Shown: positions 1 through 11,110 of the stretch, one piece after another
How the letters are laid out: the number at the start of each line of letters is the position of its first letter
How positions within the stretch are numbered: position 1 is the stretch's first letter
Assembly: GCF_036850765.1 (NCBI RefSeq)
Contig: NC_089495.1
Span: forward strand, 114,475,033-114,539,032
Length of the DNA: 64,000 nt
Origin: Saccopteryx bilineata
Lineage: Eukaryota; Chordata; Mammalia; Chiroptera; Emballonuridae
Direction: 5' to 3'
Notes under the pieces: generated by a model
What the model was told of the DNA's origin: nothing
What the model saw: only the letters and a program-made list of their open reading frames with translations
The model's database searches: none
Translations under genes and position numbers: made by a program

Positions 1-1551
1 TGTTATGTTTATTCCTAAGTATTTTATTTTTTTTGTTGCAATTGTGAAGGGGATTATTCTTTTGAGTTCCTTCTCAGTTGTTTCATTGTTGGCATATAGA
101 AAGGCTATTGACTTCTGAATGTTAATTTTGTATCCTGCGACCTTACTGTATTGGCTTATTGTTTCTAGTAGTCTTTTTGTGGATTCTTTGGGGTTTTCGA
201 TGTATAGGATCATATCATCTGCAAAAAGTGATACCTTTACTTCTTCTTTTCCAATATGGATGCCTTTTATTTCTTTGTCTTGTCTGATTGCTGTGGCGAG
301 AACCTCTAGTACCACATTAAATAAGAGTGGAGAGAGTGGACAACCCTGTCTTGTTCCTGATTTAAGGGGGAAAGCCTTCAGTTTAGTGCCATTTAATATG
401 ATGTTAGCTGATGGTTTATCATATATGGCCTTTATCATGTTGAGATATTTCCCTTCTATACCCATTTTGTTGAGAGTCTTAAACATAAAATTGTGTTGTA
501 TTTTATCAAAAGCCTTTTCTGCATCTATTGATAAGATCATGTGGTTTTTGTTCTTTGTTTTGTTGATATGGTGTATTACGTTAACCGTTTTACGTATGTT
601 GAACCATCCTTGAGATTCTGGGATGAATCCCACTTGATCATGATGTATTATTTTTTTAATATGTTGTTGTATTCGATTTGCTAGTATTTTGTTTAGTATT
701 TTAGCATCTGTATTCATTAGAGATATTGGTCTGTAGTTTTCTTTTTTTGTGCCATCCTTGCCTGGTTTTGGTATGAGGGTTATGTTGGCCTCATAAAATG
801 TGTTTGGAAGTATTGCTTCTTCTTCAATTTTTTGGAAGACTTTGAGTAGAATAGGAACCAAGTCTTCTTTGAATGTTTGATAAAATTCGCTGGTATAGCC
901 GTCAGGGCCTGGACTTTTATTTTTGGGGAGGTTTTTAATGGTTTTTTCTATTTCTTCTCTACTGATAGGTCTGTTTAGGCTTTCTGCTTCTTCTTGACTC
1001 AGTCTAGGAAGGTTGTATTGTTCTAGGAATTTATCCATTTCTTCTAGGTTGTTGAATTTAGTGGCATAAAGTTTTTCATAGTATTCTACAATAATTCTTT
1101 GTATATCTACGGTGTCCGTGGTGATTTGTCCTCTTTCATTTTGGATTTTGTTTATATGAGTTCTTTCTCTTTTTTCCTTGGTAAGTCTTGCCAAGGGTTT
1201 GTCAATTTTATTGATCTTTTCAAAGAACCAGCTCCTTGTTCTATTAATTTTTTCTATAGTTTTTCTGTTCTCTAATTCATTTATTCCTGCTCTGATTTTT
1301 ATTATCTCCTTTCTTCGGCTGCTTTTGGGTTGTCTTTGTTCTTCTTTTTCTAGTTCCTTAAGGTGGGAAGTTAAGTGGTTCACTTGGGCTCTCTCTTGTT
1401 TGTTCATATATGCCTGAAGCGATATGAACTTCCCTCTTATCACTGCTTTTGCTGCATCCCATAGATTCTGATATGTCGTATTGTCATTTTCATTAGTCTG
1501 TATAAATCTTTTGATCTCTGCACTTATTTCTTCTTTGACCCATTCATTTTT

Positions 1552-2322
1552 TTAAAGTATGTTGTTTAGTTTCCACATTTTTGTGGGATTTTTTTCCTCT
1601 TTTTTGCAGTTGAATTCTAGTTTCAAGGCTTTATGATCAGAAAATATGCTTGGTACAACTTCAATTTTTCTGAATTTGCTGATGTTGTTTTTGTGGCCCA
1701 ACATATGGTCAATTCTTGAGAATGATCCATGTACACTGGAGAAAAATGTATACTCAGTCACTTTGGGATGAAATGTCCTGTAGATGTCTATCATATCCAG
1801 GTGCTCTAGTGTTTTGTTTAAGGCCACTATGTCTTTGTTGATTCTCTGTTTGGATGACCGATCTAGAGCCCTCAGCGGTGTATTGAGGTCTCCAAGTATG
1901 ATTGTATTTTTGTCAGTTTTTGTTTTAAGGTCAATAAGTAGCTGTCTTATATATTTTGGTGCTCCTTGGTTTGGTGCATATATATTAAGGATTGTTATGT
2001 CTTCTTGATTCAGTGTCCCCTTAGCCATTATGAAATGGCCATTTTTATCTCTGAGTACTTTTCCTGTCTTGTAGTCAGCATTATCCGATATGAGTATTGC
2101 TACACCTGCTTTTTTTTGGATGTTATTTGCTTGGAGTATTGTTTTCCAGCCTTTCACTTTGAATTTGTTTTTATCCTTGTTACTTAGATGAGTTTCCTGT
2201 AGGCAGCATATAGTTGGATTTTCTTTTTTAATCCATTCTGCTACTCTGTGCCTTTTTATTGGTGAGTTTAATCTGTTTACATTTAGTGTAATTATTGATA
2301 CTTGTGAGTTCCCTATTGCCAT
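1552..2322 (-). pseudogene. L1 ORF2 endonuclease domain, truncated by a stop
   Basis: The APE-type endonuclease N-terminus begins at MAIGNSQVSIITLNVN. Conserved residues are visible: N in LNVN, E in CLQETHL, Y in NIYAPN, D in LGDLNTPL, and the final SDHKAL with the catalytic His. The frame stops near 1552 in the linker before reverse transcriptase. Sequence from 1552 back to position 1 is still homologous to the RT domain (including the FADD region, around 200-235) but is interrupted by stops and shifts. Confidence 0.85.
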
Positions 2323-2625
2323 TTTATATCTTGCTTTCTGTTAGTTTTCTGTCTTGTTTGATCCTTCTCTTTCGTTTTTCTATCTTTTGTTTTTATTTGG
2401 TTGTATTCCATACATCTTTCCTCTGTTGCTATCTTTTTTATCTCATGTGCTTCTGTGGTGGTTTTTTCAATGGTGGTTACCTTTGAGTAATGAAAAGGGT
2501 CCCTACCCTGTTCATTGTAGCAAACTATTTTGTGAGTACTTTTGCACTCCATCGTCCTTTGCTACTGTTAATCTCCATCTTCTCCCCCTCTTTCTTTTTG
2601 TTGCTGTCACAGTTTAAATTTGGTT

Positions 2626-3645
2626 TTATTGTGTTCTTCTTGGAGCTTTTAATTGTGGCTCTGTTTTTTTTTTGTTCTTTGTATCTGATTGGAGAACCCC
2701 CTTTAGTAATTCCTGGAGTGGGGGTTTTCTGATGATAAATTCCCTCATCTTTTCTGTATCTGTGAATGTTTTTATTTCTCCTTCATATTTGAAGGATAGC
2801 TTTGATGGGTATAGTATTCGTGGCTGAAAGTTCCTCTCTTTCAGGACTTTAAATATTGGGGTCCACTCTCTTCTAGCTTGTAGAGTTTCTGCTGAGAAAT
2901 CTGATGATAATCTAATGGGCCTTCCTTTATATGTTGTATTCTTCTTTTCCCTGGCTGCCTTGAGAATTTTTTCTTTGCTGTTGGTTTGTGTCAATTTCAT
3001 TATGATATGCCTTGGAGTAGGTTTGTTGGGGTTAAGAAAACTCGGTGTTCTGTTTGCTTCTTGAATTTGAGGCTTTAGTTCTTTCCACAGGCTTGGGAAG
3101 TTCTCATCTATTATTTGTTTGAGTATGTTCTCCATTCCATTTTCTCTCTCTTCTCCCTCTGATATACCTATTATTCTTATGTTATTCTTTTTGATGGAGT
3201 CAGATAATTCTTGTAGGGCTATCTCATTTTTTTTAATTTTTGAGTCTCTTTCTTCTTCTCTCTGTTGTGCCTCAAGTTGCTTGTCTTCTATTTCACTAAT
3301 CCTCTCTTCTATCTAACCTGTTCTATTAGCTAAGCTTGTTACTTCGTTTTTCAGCTCGTGAATTGAGTTTTTCATCTCTGTTTGATTTGTTTTTATAGTT
3401 TCAATTTCTTTGGACATATATTCTTTGTGTTCATTGAGTTGTTTTCTGAGCTCCCTAAATTGCCTTTCTGTGTTTTCTTGTATATCTCGGAGGATTTTTA
3501 GGATTTCTATCTTGAATTCTCTGTCATTTAGCTCCAAGGTTTCCAATATATTAAATTTTTTCTCCATAGATTTTTCCTCATCTAGCTGTGTTACCTCTCT
3601 TTCTTTTGTATCCATGATATTCGATTTTCTCTTCCTTAATGGCAT
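2626..3645 (-). pseudogene. L1 ORF1 with one internal stop
   Basis: The ORF1 RNA-binding chaperone starts at the ATG at 3645 (MPLRKRKSN). One in-frame TAG at about 3313-3315 stands where the L1-A copy has Gln in ANRTAQIED. On the far side the frame continues through the RRM and C-terminal domain, including the TYKGRPIRLSSDFSAETLQARREW-type segment. Both halves are in the same frame, so only the stop (CAG to TAG) and any missense changes disable it. The N-terminal half is predicted coiled coil, rich in Glu, Lys and Leu heptads. Confidence 0.85.
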
Positions 3646-6545
3646 CTGAGGGTGGTTTTGTTGATAGTATTAATGAGATTTAATAAAGAATAAAGAATAA
3701 AAAGTTAAAAAAAATAAAAAATCAAAAAGAGTTGTTTTTTTTTAAAAAAATTAATAATGAAATAAAGAAAAATAAAATAATAATTTTTTAAAAAAGGAAA
3801 TTATTCCCCCCCTCCTTTTTTCCTCTCCTCTCCCCTTTTTCTTGAGAAAATCTTGTGGTGAACTGTGAATTATAACAAAGAATGCCTGTGATGGAGGTCC
3901 TGAATTGGGGAAAAGTAATAAAGGGGCAAAAGAAAAAAAAGGAAAAAAAAGGGGGGGGCAGTATGGACCCACAAAAAGCAAATAAGGAAAAAATTTGGGT
4001 CAAGAATAAAATGATTTGCTTTTAGGTGTTGGTGTTGTCTAAGAGTTATGATGAGAGGAATAAGAGAACAGAAAAATGGGGGGACAAATTAAAAAAATAC
4101 TATTGTATTTAGTGGAACAAGAACTAGATAAAATGGAGAGCCAGGGATGGGAGCACTGCTAGTGAGTTAAAAAGGTGAAGTAAAAAAACCCCAAAATGCC
4201 ACAAACATAAGTTTGAGTCCCAGATAAGATAATTTGTTTGTTATTGAGGTTTGAATGAGAGGAGATGTAAAGGAGAAAGGAAGAAACTAATATAGAGGGA
4301 GAAAAGAAAGAGAGAGAGAGAGAAAAAAAGAGGGAACCACTAAAAGAAGAAAAAAGAAAGGAGAGAGAGAGAGTTAAGGGTTTTGGAGTGCAACCCTCAT
4401 AGAGAGAAAGGAAGAGGAGAAAAAAGATAATGGGAGATGTAACACTTATGGGTGGTGTAGTTCAAGGAGAGGAGAGAGTAAGACCGGCAGAGAGTTAATC
4501 GGCCAAATTGGAGGAGGAAAAAAAGTATCAAGAATGAAGATAAGAGAAACAAACGAACAAATATAATAAAATGGGATAGGTTATAAAGTCTGCAGATTAT
4601 TCTTGATTTTGAGAGGTTATCTTCTTGTTTTTTCTTTTCTCTCCCTCTTCCTGGTCGGTGACTCTGTACCCCAGGTTCTGCCCCTTTGGCACGCTCAGGT
4701 AGAGGTTTGCAGTTGATAAGTCTCTATGGCAATGTCATGTATTGTGCTTTAGTCTCATTGGGAGTCAAGGCTCATTAGCTTTCATAGGCTCCGACAGTGA
4801 GAGAGTCCGTGTTCCTGGAGCCTTTCTCCTAGTCTTTCCTTCCTCAATTAGTAGCCTGATAATCCAGCTATGGGGTTGTTGCTGCCTCTGCCTGGATAGT
4901 AAGAGGTTCAAAGAGCTGGCAACTCCCCACTCTATTTCCACTCAGCACAGGGCTCTGGGTAAGGCTCAGTCAGTCAGAGCTGCTAGCATAATCAGGCGGG
5001 CTTTCCGCCCACTCAAAGACCTCTGGCTCTGCCACTCTGTCCGGTAACACAGGCGGGCACCCACTTCCGGGGTGCTTGGAGGAAACTCTCATTCACTATC
5101 TGCGCGCGCAGACCAGGATATCTGGCCAGTAGTCTCACGCTCTGAGTGAAACCCCCAACCGCATGGAAATTTGCAGCGCTGGAATTCACTCTCGCTCCGT
5201 CCCCGTGCGCGGCTTTTGCAAGGCGCTGGGGCGGCCCGAGATTCCACTTTTGCCCACACAAAGGCCCCTGACTCTGCCCCTCTGTGCGATAACACAGGCG
5301 CGCCCTGCCGAGGCACTCGGAGGAATCGCTCACTACCTATCTGCACGCGCACACCAGGATATGAGGCCGGCCGCGTTTCCCTGAGTGAAACCCTCACCAG
5401 CACGGAAAATTTCCACCGTTGGAATTAGTTCTCGCTCCCTCCCGTGCGCGGCTTTCCCAGGGCACTGGGGCTGCCCAGAGATTCTGCTTTCGGCCCACAG
5501 AAAGGCCTCTGACCCTGCCTCTCTGTGGGGCAACACGGACACCCACTTCTGGGGCTTAGGAAGAGATCTCTCACCCACTAACTGCGCACCAACCAGGAGA
5601 ACGGGTAAAATGGCTGCCCCGCTTGTCTTTCTTTGTTTGGGTTTGGCGCGAGTGTTAGCTTGTATTGCCCGGCTTGCCACAGGAACAATTTTTCCTCCGC
5701 TAGGATCTCCGTGCCACAGCCTGGTTCGGCCTTTTGTGCGTGGCCTGGATGTATTCACCCCCTTTGCCCGCCTCAGTTTCTATATTCACAGTTACCAGAG
5801 AAAGCCGCCCTGTTTAGGTTAGTGAGGAAGGCGGAGCATTTCTTACTCCCTATTTCCTTCAGGATTTGGTTATATATTTAGCCAATTTTTCACTCGAGCA
5901 TACCTTCGGGTGTATTGTGAAGCATCTGGAGGCTCCAAGTATAGGTTTTTCTGTTTCTGGTTGAAGATCTTGTTGAGTTTTGGGGGAGATTTATCGGTAT
6001 CGCTTCCTACTCCGCCATTACTCTGACATCATCCCCCTACAATGGATTCTTGAATGTTGATACTGTAACCCTGTAATTTTTCTGAATGTGTTTATGAGCT
6101 CTGGTTTTTATGGATTCTTTAACAGCTTTTGTTTTTTTTGAACATAGATCATGCCATCTGTGAGTAGAGAGTTTTACTTCCTTTCCAACTTGGATATCTT
6201 TTTTATTTCTTGCCTAATTGATCTAGCTGAATTTCAATGCATTATTGAAGAGTGATGGTGAGAGCAGCCCCTGTTTTTACCCTGACCTTAGGAGGAAAGC
6301 TTTCAGTCTTTTACTTCTGATGTTATCTATGTTAGCTTTGGGTTCTTCAAAAATGGCTTTATCATATTATAAAACTTCCCTTCTACCCATAAGTTGTTTT
6401 TTTGTTTTGTTTTGATTTTGTGGGGTTTTCTTTTTAGTATTTTTGTTATGAAAGACTTCTGGATTCTGTCAAATTCTTTTTCTGCATTATTTGCGATGAC
6501 ATTGTGCGTTTTCTCTTTTTATTCTATTAATGTGAGATAATTAAA

Positions 6546-6701
6546 ACTATATTTATTGGTCTCTGCCCCTAGTTCCTGGCACAGAGCTCCTAAAGCCCTT
6601 CCTTGTAATTCCCTAAATGATAAAAACACTAAGGGTATCTTTTGTTCTAGTATTTGTCTTTGGCCCTGTTACTCACACAATGCTCTTAGAACCACTGTAA
6701 A
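6546..6701. other. unassigned old repeat-like sequence
   Basis: Sequence between the old L1 piece and the MITE. It looks like the end of an ancient interspersed repeat, but I cannot name the family and it has no coding content. Confidence 0.3.
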
Positions 6702-6703
6702 TA

Positions 6704-6944
6704 CATGGCTCACAAAAATTAAGGGATCAGGGAATGTGCAGATACTCCAGTACTTTTGACCTTTTGTATATTGCATTCTGACCAATGAAAGAAAAATTGG
6801 TTTTGCATATCATTTGCAAAATTGAACAACTTTCTTTGACTTGTAGTTTGCTTTTCTAATGCTCTTGTTTAATAAAAAAAAAATCAAATGCTTTTTTTTA
6901 TTGCTTCATATTCGTTTTGAAATATCCTCTATTTTTGTGAGCAG
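6704..6944. mobile_element. MITE with TIRs near GCTCACAAAAATT, copy 1
   Basis: This non-autonomous DNA transposon of about 241 bp has terminal inverted repeats (GCTCACAAAAATTAAGGG at the left, ATTTTTGTGAGCAG at the right) and TA at both sides (6702-6703, 6945-6946). It has no ORF. A second copy of the same family lies at 31150-31395. The TA duplication suggests the Tc1/mariner superfamily. Confidence 0.8.
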
Positions 6945-6946
6945 TA

Positions 6947-7543
6947 CAGTATGTCGATAAAGTCATGGTGCACTTTTGACCGGTTACGGGAAAGCAACAA
7001 AAGACGATAGAAATGTGAAATCTGCACCAAATAAAAGGAAAACTCTCCCAGTTTCATACCTAATCAGTGCAGTTCGATGTGGGCTCACACATAGATTTTT
7101 TAAGGCTCCTTAAGTAGCTATCCCATATAACCTCTATAGACTCGTCACTGACTGATGGCCTACCAGAACAGGGTTTCTCCACCAAACTGCTGGTTTCCTT
7201 CAACTGCTTATCCCACCGAGTAATGTTATTCCTATGTGGTGGCATTTTGTTATAAACATGCCGATATTCACATTGCACTTTGGTCATGGATTTGAATTTA
7301 GCAAGCCACAGAACACACTGAACTTTCCTCTGTACTGTCCACCTCTCAACTGGCATGGCCGTGGGCTGCTCCACTGTATACACGGTGTTATGTCATCATC
7401 TGTGCATGTGCACATGCTGCCACATCATCCTACAGAAACTGGGAGGGTTTTCCTTTTATTTGGTGCAGATTTCACATTTCTATCGTCTTTTTTTGCTTTC
7501 CTGTGACCTGTCAAAAGTGCACCATGACTTTACGGACACACTG
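6947..7543 (-). mobile_element. Tc1/mariner-type element with TIRs of about 110 bp
   Basis: The left end CAGTATGTCGATAAAGTCATGG and the right end CCATGACTTTACGGACACACTG are inverted copies; the repeat extends inward about 110 bp on each side. TA flanks both ends (6945-6946, 7544-7545). The middle holds only part of a transposase reading frame, so the element is an internally deleted, non-autonomous copy. Confidence 0.85.
7060..7383 (-). pseudogene. transposase N-terminal helix-turn-helix fragment
   Basis: An open frame of 107 codons inside the mariner-type element. It contains VQRKVQCVLWLAKFKS, then RWDKQLKETSSLVEK, then CSGRPSVSDE. This pattern resembles the DUF4817-type helix-turn-helix at the start of some Tc1/mariner (IS630-like) transposases, where the GRP motif links two DNA-binding helices. 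No DDE catalytic region follows; the frame runs into the terminal repeat. It is a relic of a full transposase. The family assignment is from pattern recognition only. Confidence 0.65.
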
Positions 7544-7619
7544 TATTAAGCTGCAGGGAAACTACAAGCATCTTTTTTTTCTAGTTAGGCAAGTCTGGGT
7601 GGGCTCCTGGATGGTGGTT

Positions 7620-8051
7620 GGTCACCATAAAGATGAGGCCATAATTAGGAGCTTGGAATTTTCAGCTCCACCCTGGCTCCTCCAGAGAGAGAAAGGTTGA
7701 ACATGAAGGTAATGATTGATCATAACTACATGAGGAAGCCTCCTTAATATTCCTAAGTAGGGGGTTTGGGGAGTTTCTAGGCTGGTGAACAAATCCACAC
7801 TGGGAGGGTGACACACTCCAACTTCATAAGGACAGAAACTCCTGTGCTCAGAATCTTGTTCTATGTATCTCTTTATCTGACTGTTCATCTGTACCTTTAT
7901 CATATCTTTTAATAAACTAGTAAATATTAGCAAATGTTTCCCTTAGTTCTGTGAACCACTTTAGTAAACCTGAGGAGGGGTCATGAAAACCTTTGCTGTA
8001 TAACCAGTTGGTCAGAAACACAGGTGATAATTGGGTTTGTGACTTGTATCT

Positions 8052-8085
<34 letters not shown>

Positions 8086-8270
8086 TGTGTCTGTGAGTGT
8101 GTATGTGTGTGTATGTAGGAGGGGTAGTCTTATGGGACTAAGCCCTTAACCTGTGAGATCTGATTCTATCTCTGGGTAGATAGCGTCATAATTAAGTTAA
8201 ATTGTAGGACACCTAGTTGTCACAAAGAATTGCTTGGTATGGGAAAACGTCCACACATTGATGACCTGTA
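7620..8270 (+). mobile_element. LTR of an old ERV-L-like element, plus strand
   Basis: It resembles ancient mammalian ERV-L class LTRs: an AATAAA at 7911-7916 followed by a long 3' part, and a degenerate leucine-type primer-binding-like end around 8255-8285. A (GT)n run is embedded at about 8055-8115. No internal region follows. The exact start is uncertain. Confidence 0.5.
8055..8117 (+). repeat. (GT)n microsatellite
   Basis: About 13 uninterrupted GT units followed by imperfect GTCTGT and GTATGT units, lying inside the ERV-L-like LTR. Confidence 0.9.
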
Positions 8271-8510
8271 ATATCAGAAGTAAAGTCTTTCATGTAAATA
8301 GTAAAAGAGTCATAGGAAAGAAATTCACAGTAGAGAAGAACTGTGCTTTTCTTTATCCCATAGGAAAAAAGGGAAGTTTTCCTTTTATCAACATATTGTG
8401 TTGATTGATTTTCACTTGTTGAACTATCCTTGTATTCTTGGGATAAATCCTACTTGATTAAGGTATGTAATCCTTTCAATATGCTGCTAGAATTGTTTTG
8501 CTAGTATTTT

Positions 8511-8903
8511 TTTTTTTTTGTATTTTTCTGAAGCTGGAAACGGGGAGAGACAGTCAGACAGACTCCTGCATGCGCCCGACCGGGATCCACCCGGCACGCC
8601 CACCAGGGGGCGACGCTCTGCCCACCAGGAGGCGATGCTCTGCCCCTCCGGGGCGTTGTTCTGTTGCGACCAGAGCCACTCTAGCGCCTGGGGCAGAGGC
8701 CAAGGAGCTATCCCCAGTGCCCGGGCCATCTTTGTTCCATTGGAGCCTCGGCTGCGGGAGGGGAAGAGAGAGACAGAGAGGAAGGAGAGGGGGAGGGGTG
8801 GAGAAGCAGATGGGCGCTTCTCCTGTGTGCCCTGGCCGGGAATCGAACCCAGGACTTCTGCACGCCAGGTCGACGCTCTACCACTGAGCCAATCAGCCAG
8901 GGC
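8511..8903 (-). mobile_element. bat tRNA-derived SINE, full length, minus strand
   Basis: The T-rich tail is at 8511-8521 and the tRNA-like head at the right, with B box GGAATCGAACCC and A box CTCTACCACTGAGCC read on the minus strand. The flanks TTTTGCTAGTATTTT at 8496-8510 and 8907-8921 are a 15-bp target-site duplication in the old L1. The body includes the GATGGCCCGGGC-type segment shared with the copies at 16.0, 29.0 and 30.4 kb. Confidence 0.9.
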
Positions 8904-8940
8904 CTGTTTTGCTAGTATTTTGTTGAGGATGTTTGTATCT

Positions 8941-9672
8941 TTTTTTTTTTTTTTTTTAGTGAGAAAGAGGCACAGAGAGAGAGAGACTGATAGAGACCAA
9001 CAGGCAGGAAGAGAGAAAGATAAGAAGCATCAATTCTTTGTTATGACACCTTTATTATTATTATTATTATTTTACGGGGACAGAGAGAGAGTCAGAGAGA
9101 GGGACAGATAGGGACAGACAGGAACAGAGAGAGATGAGAAGCATCAATCATCAGTTTTTCGCTGTGACACCTTAGTTCATTAATTGCTTTCTCATATGTG
9201 CCTTGACCGCGGGCCTTAAGCAGACCAAGTAACCCCTTGCTCAAGCCAGCAACCTTGAGTCCAAGCTGGTGAGCTTTTTGCTCAAGCCAGATGAACCCGC
9301 CCTCAAGCTGGCGAACTCAGGGTCTCAAACCTGGGTCCTCTGCATCCCAGTCCGACACTCTATCCACTGCACCACCGCCTGGTCAGGTGACACCTTCATT
9401 ATTTATTGATTGCTTTCTCATATGTGCCTTGGCTCGCTCCAGCAGAGTGACCCCTTCCTCAAGCCAGTGAACTTTTGGTTCAAGCCAGTGACCTTGGGCT
9501 TCAAGCCATGTCTATGATCCCATGCTCAAGCCAGTGACCCTGCGCTCCAGCTGGTGAGCCTGTGCTCAAGCTGATGAGCCTGGGCTCAAACTGACAACCT
9601 TGAGGTTTCAAACTTGGGTCCTCTGTGTCCCAGTCCAACACTCTTATCTACTGCGCCAACACCTGCTCAAGC
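8941..9672 (-). mobile_element. SINE of a second type, split by a later copy of the same family
   Basis: A poly-T start, an A/G-rich tract and a tRNA-like end (CCAGTCCAACACTCTTATCTACTGCGCCAACACCTG) mark a minus-strand SINE. It is interrupted at TGACACCTT, which occurs at both 9043-9051 and 9388-9396. Confidence 0.75.
9052..9387 (-). mobile_element. SINE inserted in the SINE around it
   Basis: The T/A-rich tail is at the left, and the tRNA-like end ATCCACTGCACCACCGCCTGGTCAGG at the right. The 9-bp TGACACCTT duplication of the host SINE flanks it. Confidence 0.75.
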
Positions 9673-10444
9673 TTGTGTCTATTTTTTAAGGGATATTGAT
9701 CTATAGCTTGTTGTAAGTGTTGGTGTTAATTCTTTAAATGTTTGGTATAATTTATCATTAAGGCCTTGCACCTCACTTTTTCTTAGTTGGAAGGTTTTTG
9801 ATCTGCCTTAATCTCTTGAAATTTATTTTATGCTCCAGGATATTGTTTATATTCATAAATTTTTTATGTACAACTTGAAAGTATTGTTTAGGATAGTGTT
9901 GACCTAAATGTCAATTAGGTCAACTTGGTTTATAGCATTGCTTACACAATTTATATACTTACTAATTTTTTGCTATTTTTTCAATCATTTATTAAGGGTG
10001 GGAGTTAAAATCTTCAACATGTCATCAATTGTCTACTTAAAAAAATTCTATGAATTTTTGCTTTATGTATTTTAAAGTTCTGATATCATTGCATTTAGAA
10101 TTATATCTTCTTGATGAATTGACCCTCTTGTCATTAAGAAATATCCACCTTTATCTCTGCTAACACTTCTTGTCTTGTAGTTTACTTTGTTGTTAACATA
10201 CCCTTGCCAGATTTTTTATGCTTACTACATGCCTGGTATATATCTCTTTCCATCTTTTTTCTTTCAGTCTAGCTAGGACTTTCTGTTTAAAGTGTATTCT
10301 TGTACACAGAATGTAGTTGTCACTGTTTAAAAATCTAATTTGTTGTCTGTCTTTTACTTGGAGCTTTCGGACATTTTTATTTGACATATCAACATAATTA
10401 TTGTTGATATGATTAGGTTTATGTTTACCGTCTTGTTATTTTCC

Positions 10445-10640
10445 CTTTTTAATTTTTAAATTTTTTTATTGATTTTAGAGAGAGAGGAAGGGAGGAAGAG
10501 AAAGAGAAACATTGATTTGTTTTTCCACTTATTTATGTATTCATTGATTGGTTCTTATAAGTGTCCAGACTGAGGACTGAACCCACAGCCTTTGTATATT
10601 GAGATGATGCTCTAACCAACTTAGCTACCTGGCCAGGGCC
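10445..10640 (-). mobile_element. older tRNA-derived SINE, minus strand
   Basis: It has an A/T-rich left end, a purine run GAGAGAGAGGAAGGGAGG, and a right end CTAACCAACTTAGCTACCTGGCCAGGGCC that is the reverse of a tRNA-like head. It interrupts old L1 sequence. Confidence 0.75.
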
Positions 10641-10889
10641 TTGTTATTTGTTTTCTATTTGTTTGCCTTATCAGTTTTGGGGGATTTTTTATGCATACTT
10701 TTTAATGAATGAAATATTTTTTAATATTTCATTTTTATTATTCTAATGGCTTTTTAGATATAACTTTTAATATATTTTATTGTTCCTTTAGAAGATTACA
10801 TTATTTATCTTATAGTTTATATAAATTAATATGATCAATCCCATTCAATAAAATTTTTATTTTATATATTTTACTTTTCAGTTCTATAA

Positions 10890-11110
10890 TTTTCATGCAT
10901 TTTTATTGATTTTAATTTATTGTGTTTACATAGATTCTAGTGTTGCCCTGAATGCACCCCCCCCCGTATTCCCCTCAACATCTGCCTTGCCCCCTCCCCG
11001 TAACGCCTTCCCCCCTCCCTTCAGGTTTATCCCATCCCCTTTCCCTCTGTCCTCTTTTGTTTCCATTTCTTTGTTGTTATTCCCCCATTTGTTCACTTTT
11101 TATATCTATC
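10890..11110 (-). mobile_element. short 3' fragment of L1, minus strand
   Basis: It begins TTTTATTGATTTTAATTTATTGTGTTTACATAGATTCTAGTG and goes into a C-rich tract, as at the 3' end of the intron 2 L1 (19081-19300). It is 5' truncated. Confidence 0.65.

Larger units (their letters stand above)
1..6035 (-). mobile_element. L1 (LINE-1), minus strand, 3' end beyond the window
   Basis: Read on the minus strand this is a 5'UTR of about 2.4 kb (6035-3646), ORF1 (3645-2626), an inter-ORF spacer, and ORF2 from 2322 to the window edge. The 5' end is marked by TGATGTCAGAGTAATGGCGG, comparable to the 5' end of L1-B near 62.0 kb, so it belongs to the same L1 lineage as L1-A and L1-B. The 5'UTR holds purine-rich A/G tracts (3,700-4,600) and a GC-rich part (4,940-5,760). 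It sits inside an older L1 that resumes at about 6040. Several nonsense changes mean it cannot retrotranspose itself. Confidence 0.93.
6040..10880 (-). mobile_element. old, diverged L1 ORF2 remnant in pieces
   Basis: Four stretches (6040-6545, 8371-8510, 8907-8940, about 9672-10440, perhaps on to 10880 after a SINE) read in order as minus-strand L1 ORF2, from the RT end towards the endonuclease start. For example 8400-8490 matches the RT stretch that is also seen near 600-680. They are split by an LTR, a MITE, a mariner and SINEs. Divergence from the young L1s is high. Confidence 0.7.

Noticed and set aside
4742..5822. Open frames in the 5'UTR of the first L1
   Set aside because: Non-coding 5'UTR; frames overlap in all phases, as expected in GC-rich DNA.
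8487..9111. Open frames of 80-197 codons in SINEs (also at 16.0, 29.0 and 30.5 kb)
   Set aside because: They recur wherever the SINE occurs and lie in Pol III-derived non-coding repeats.
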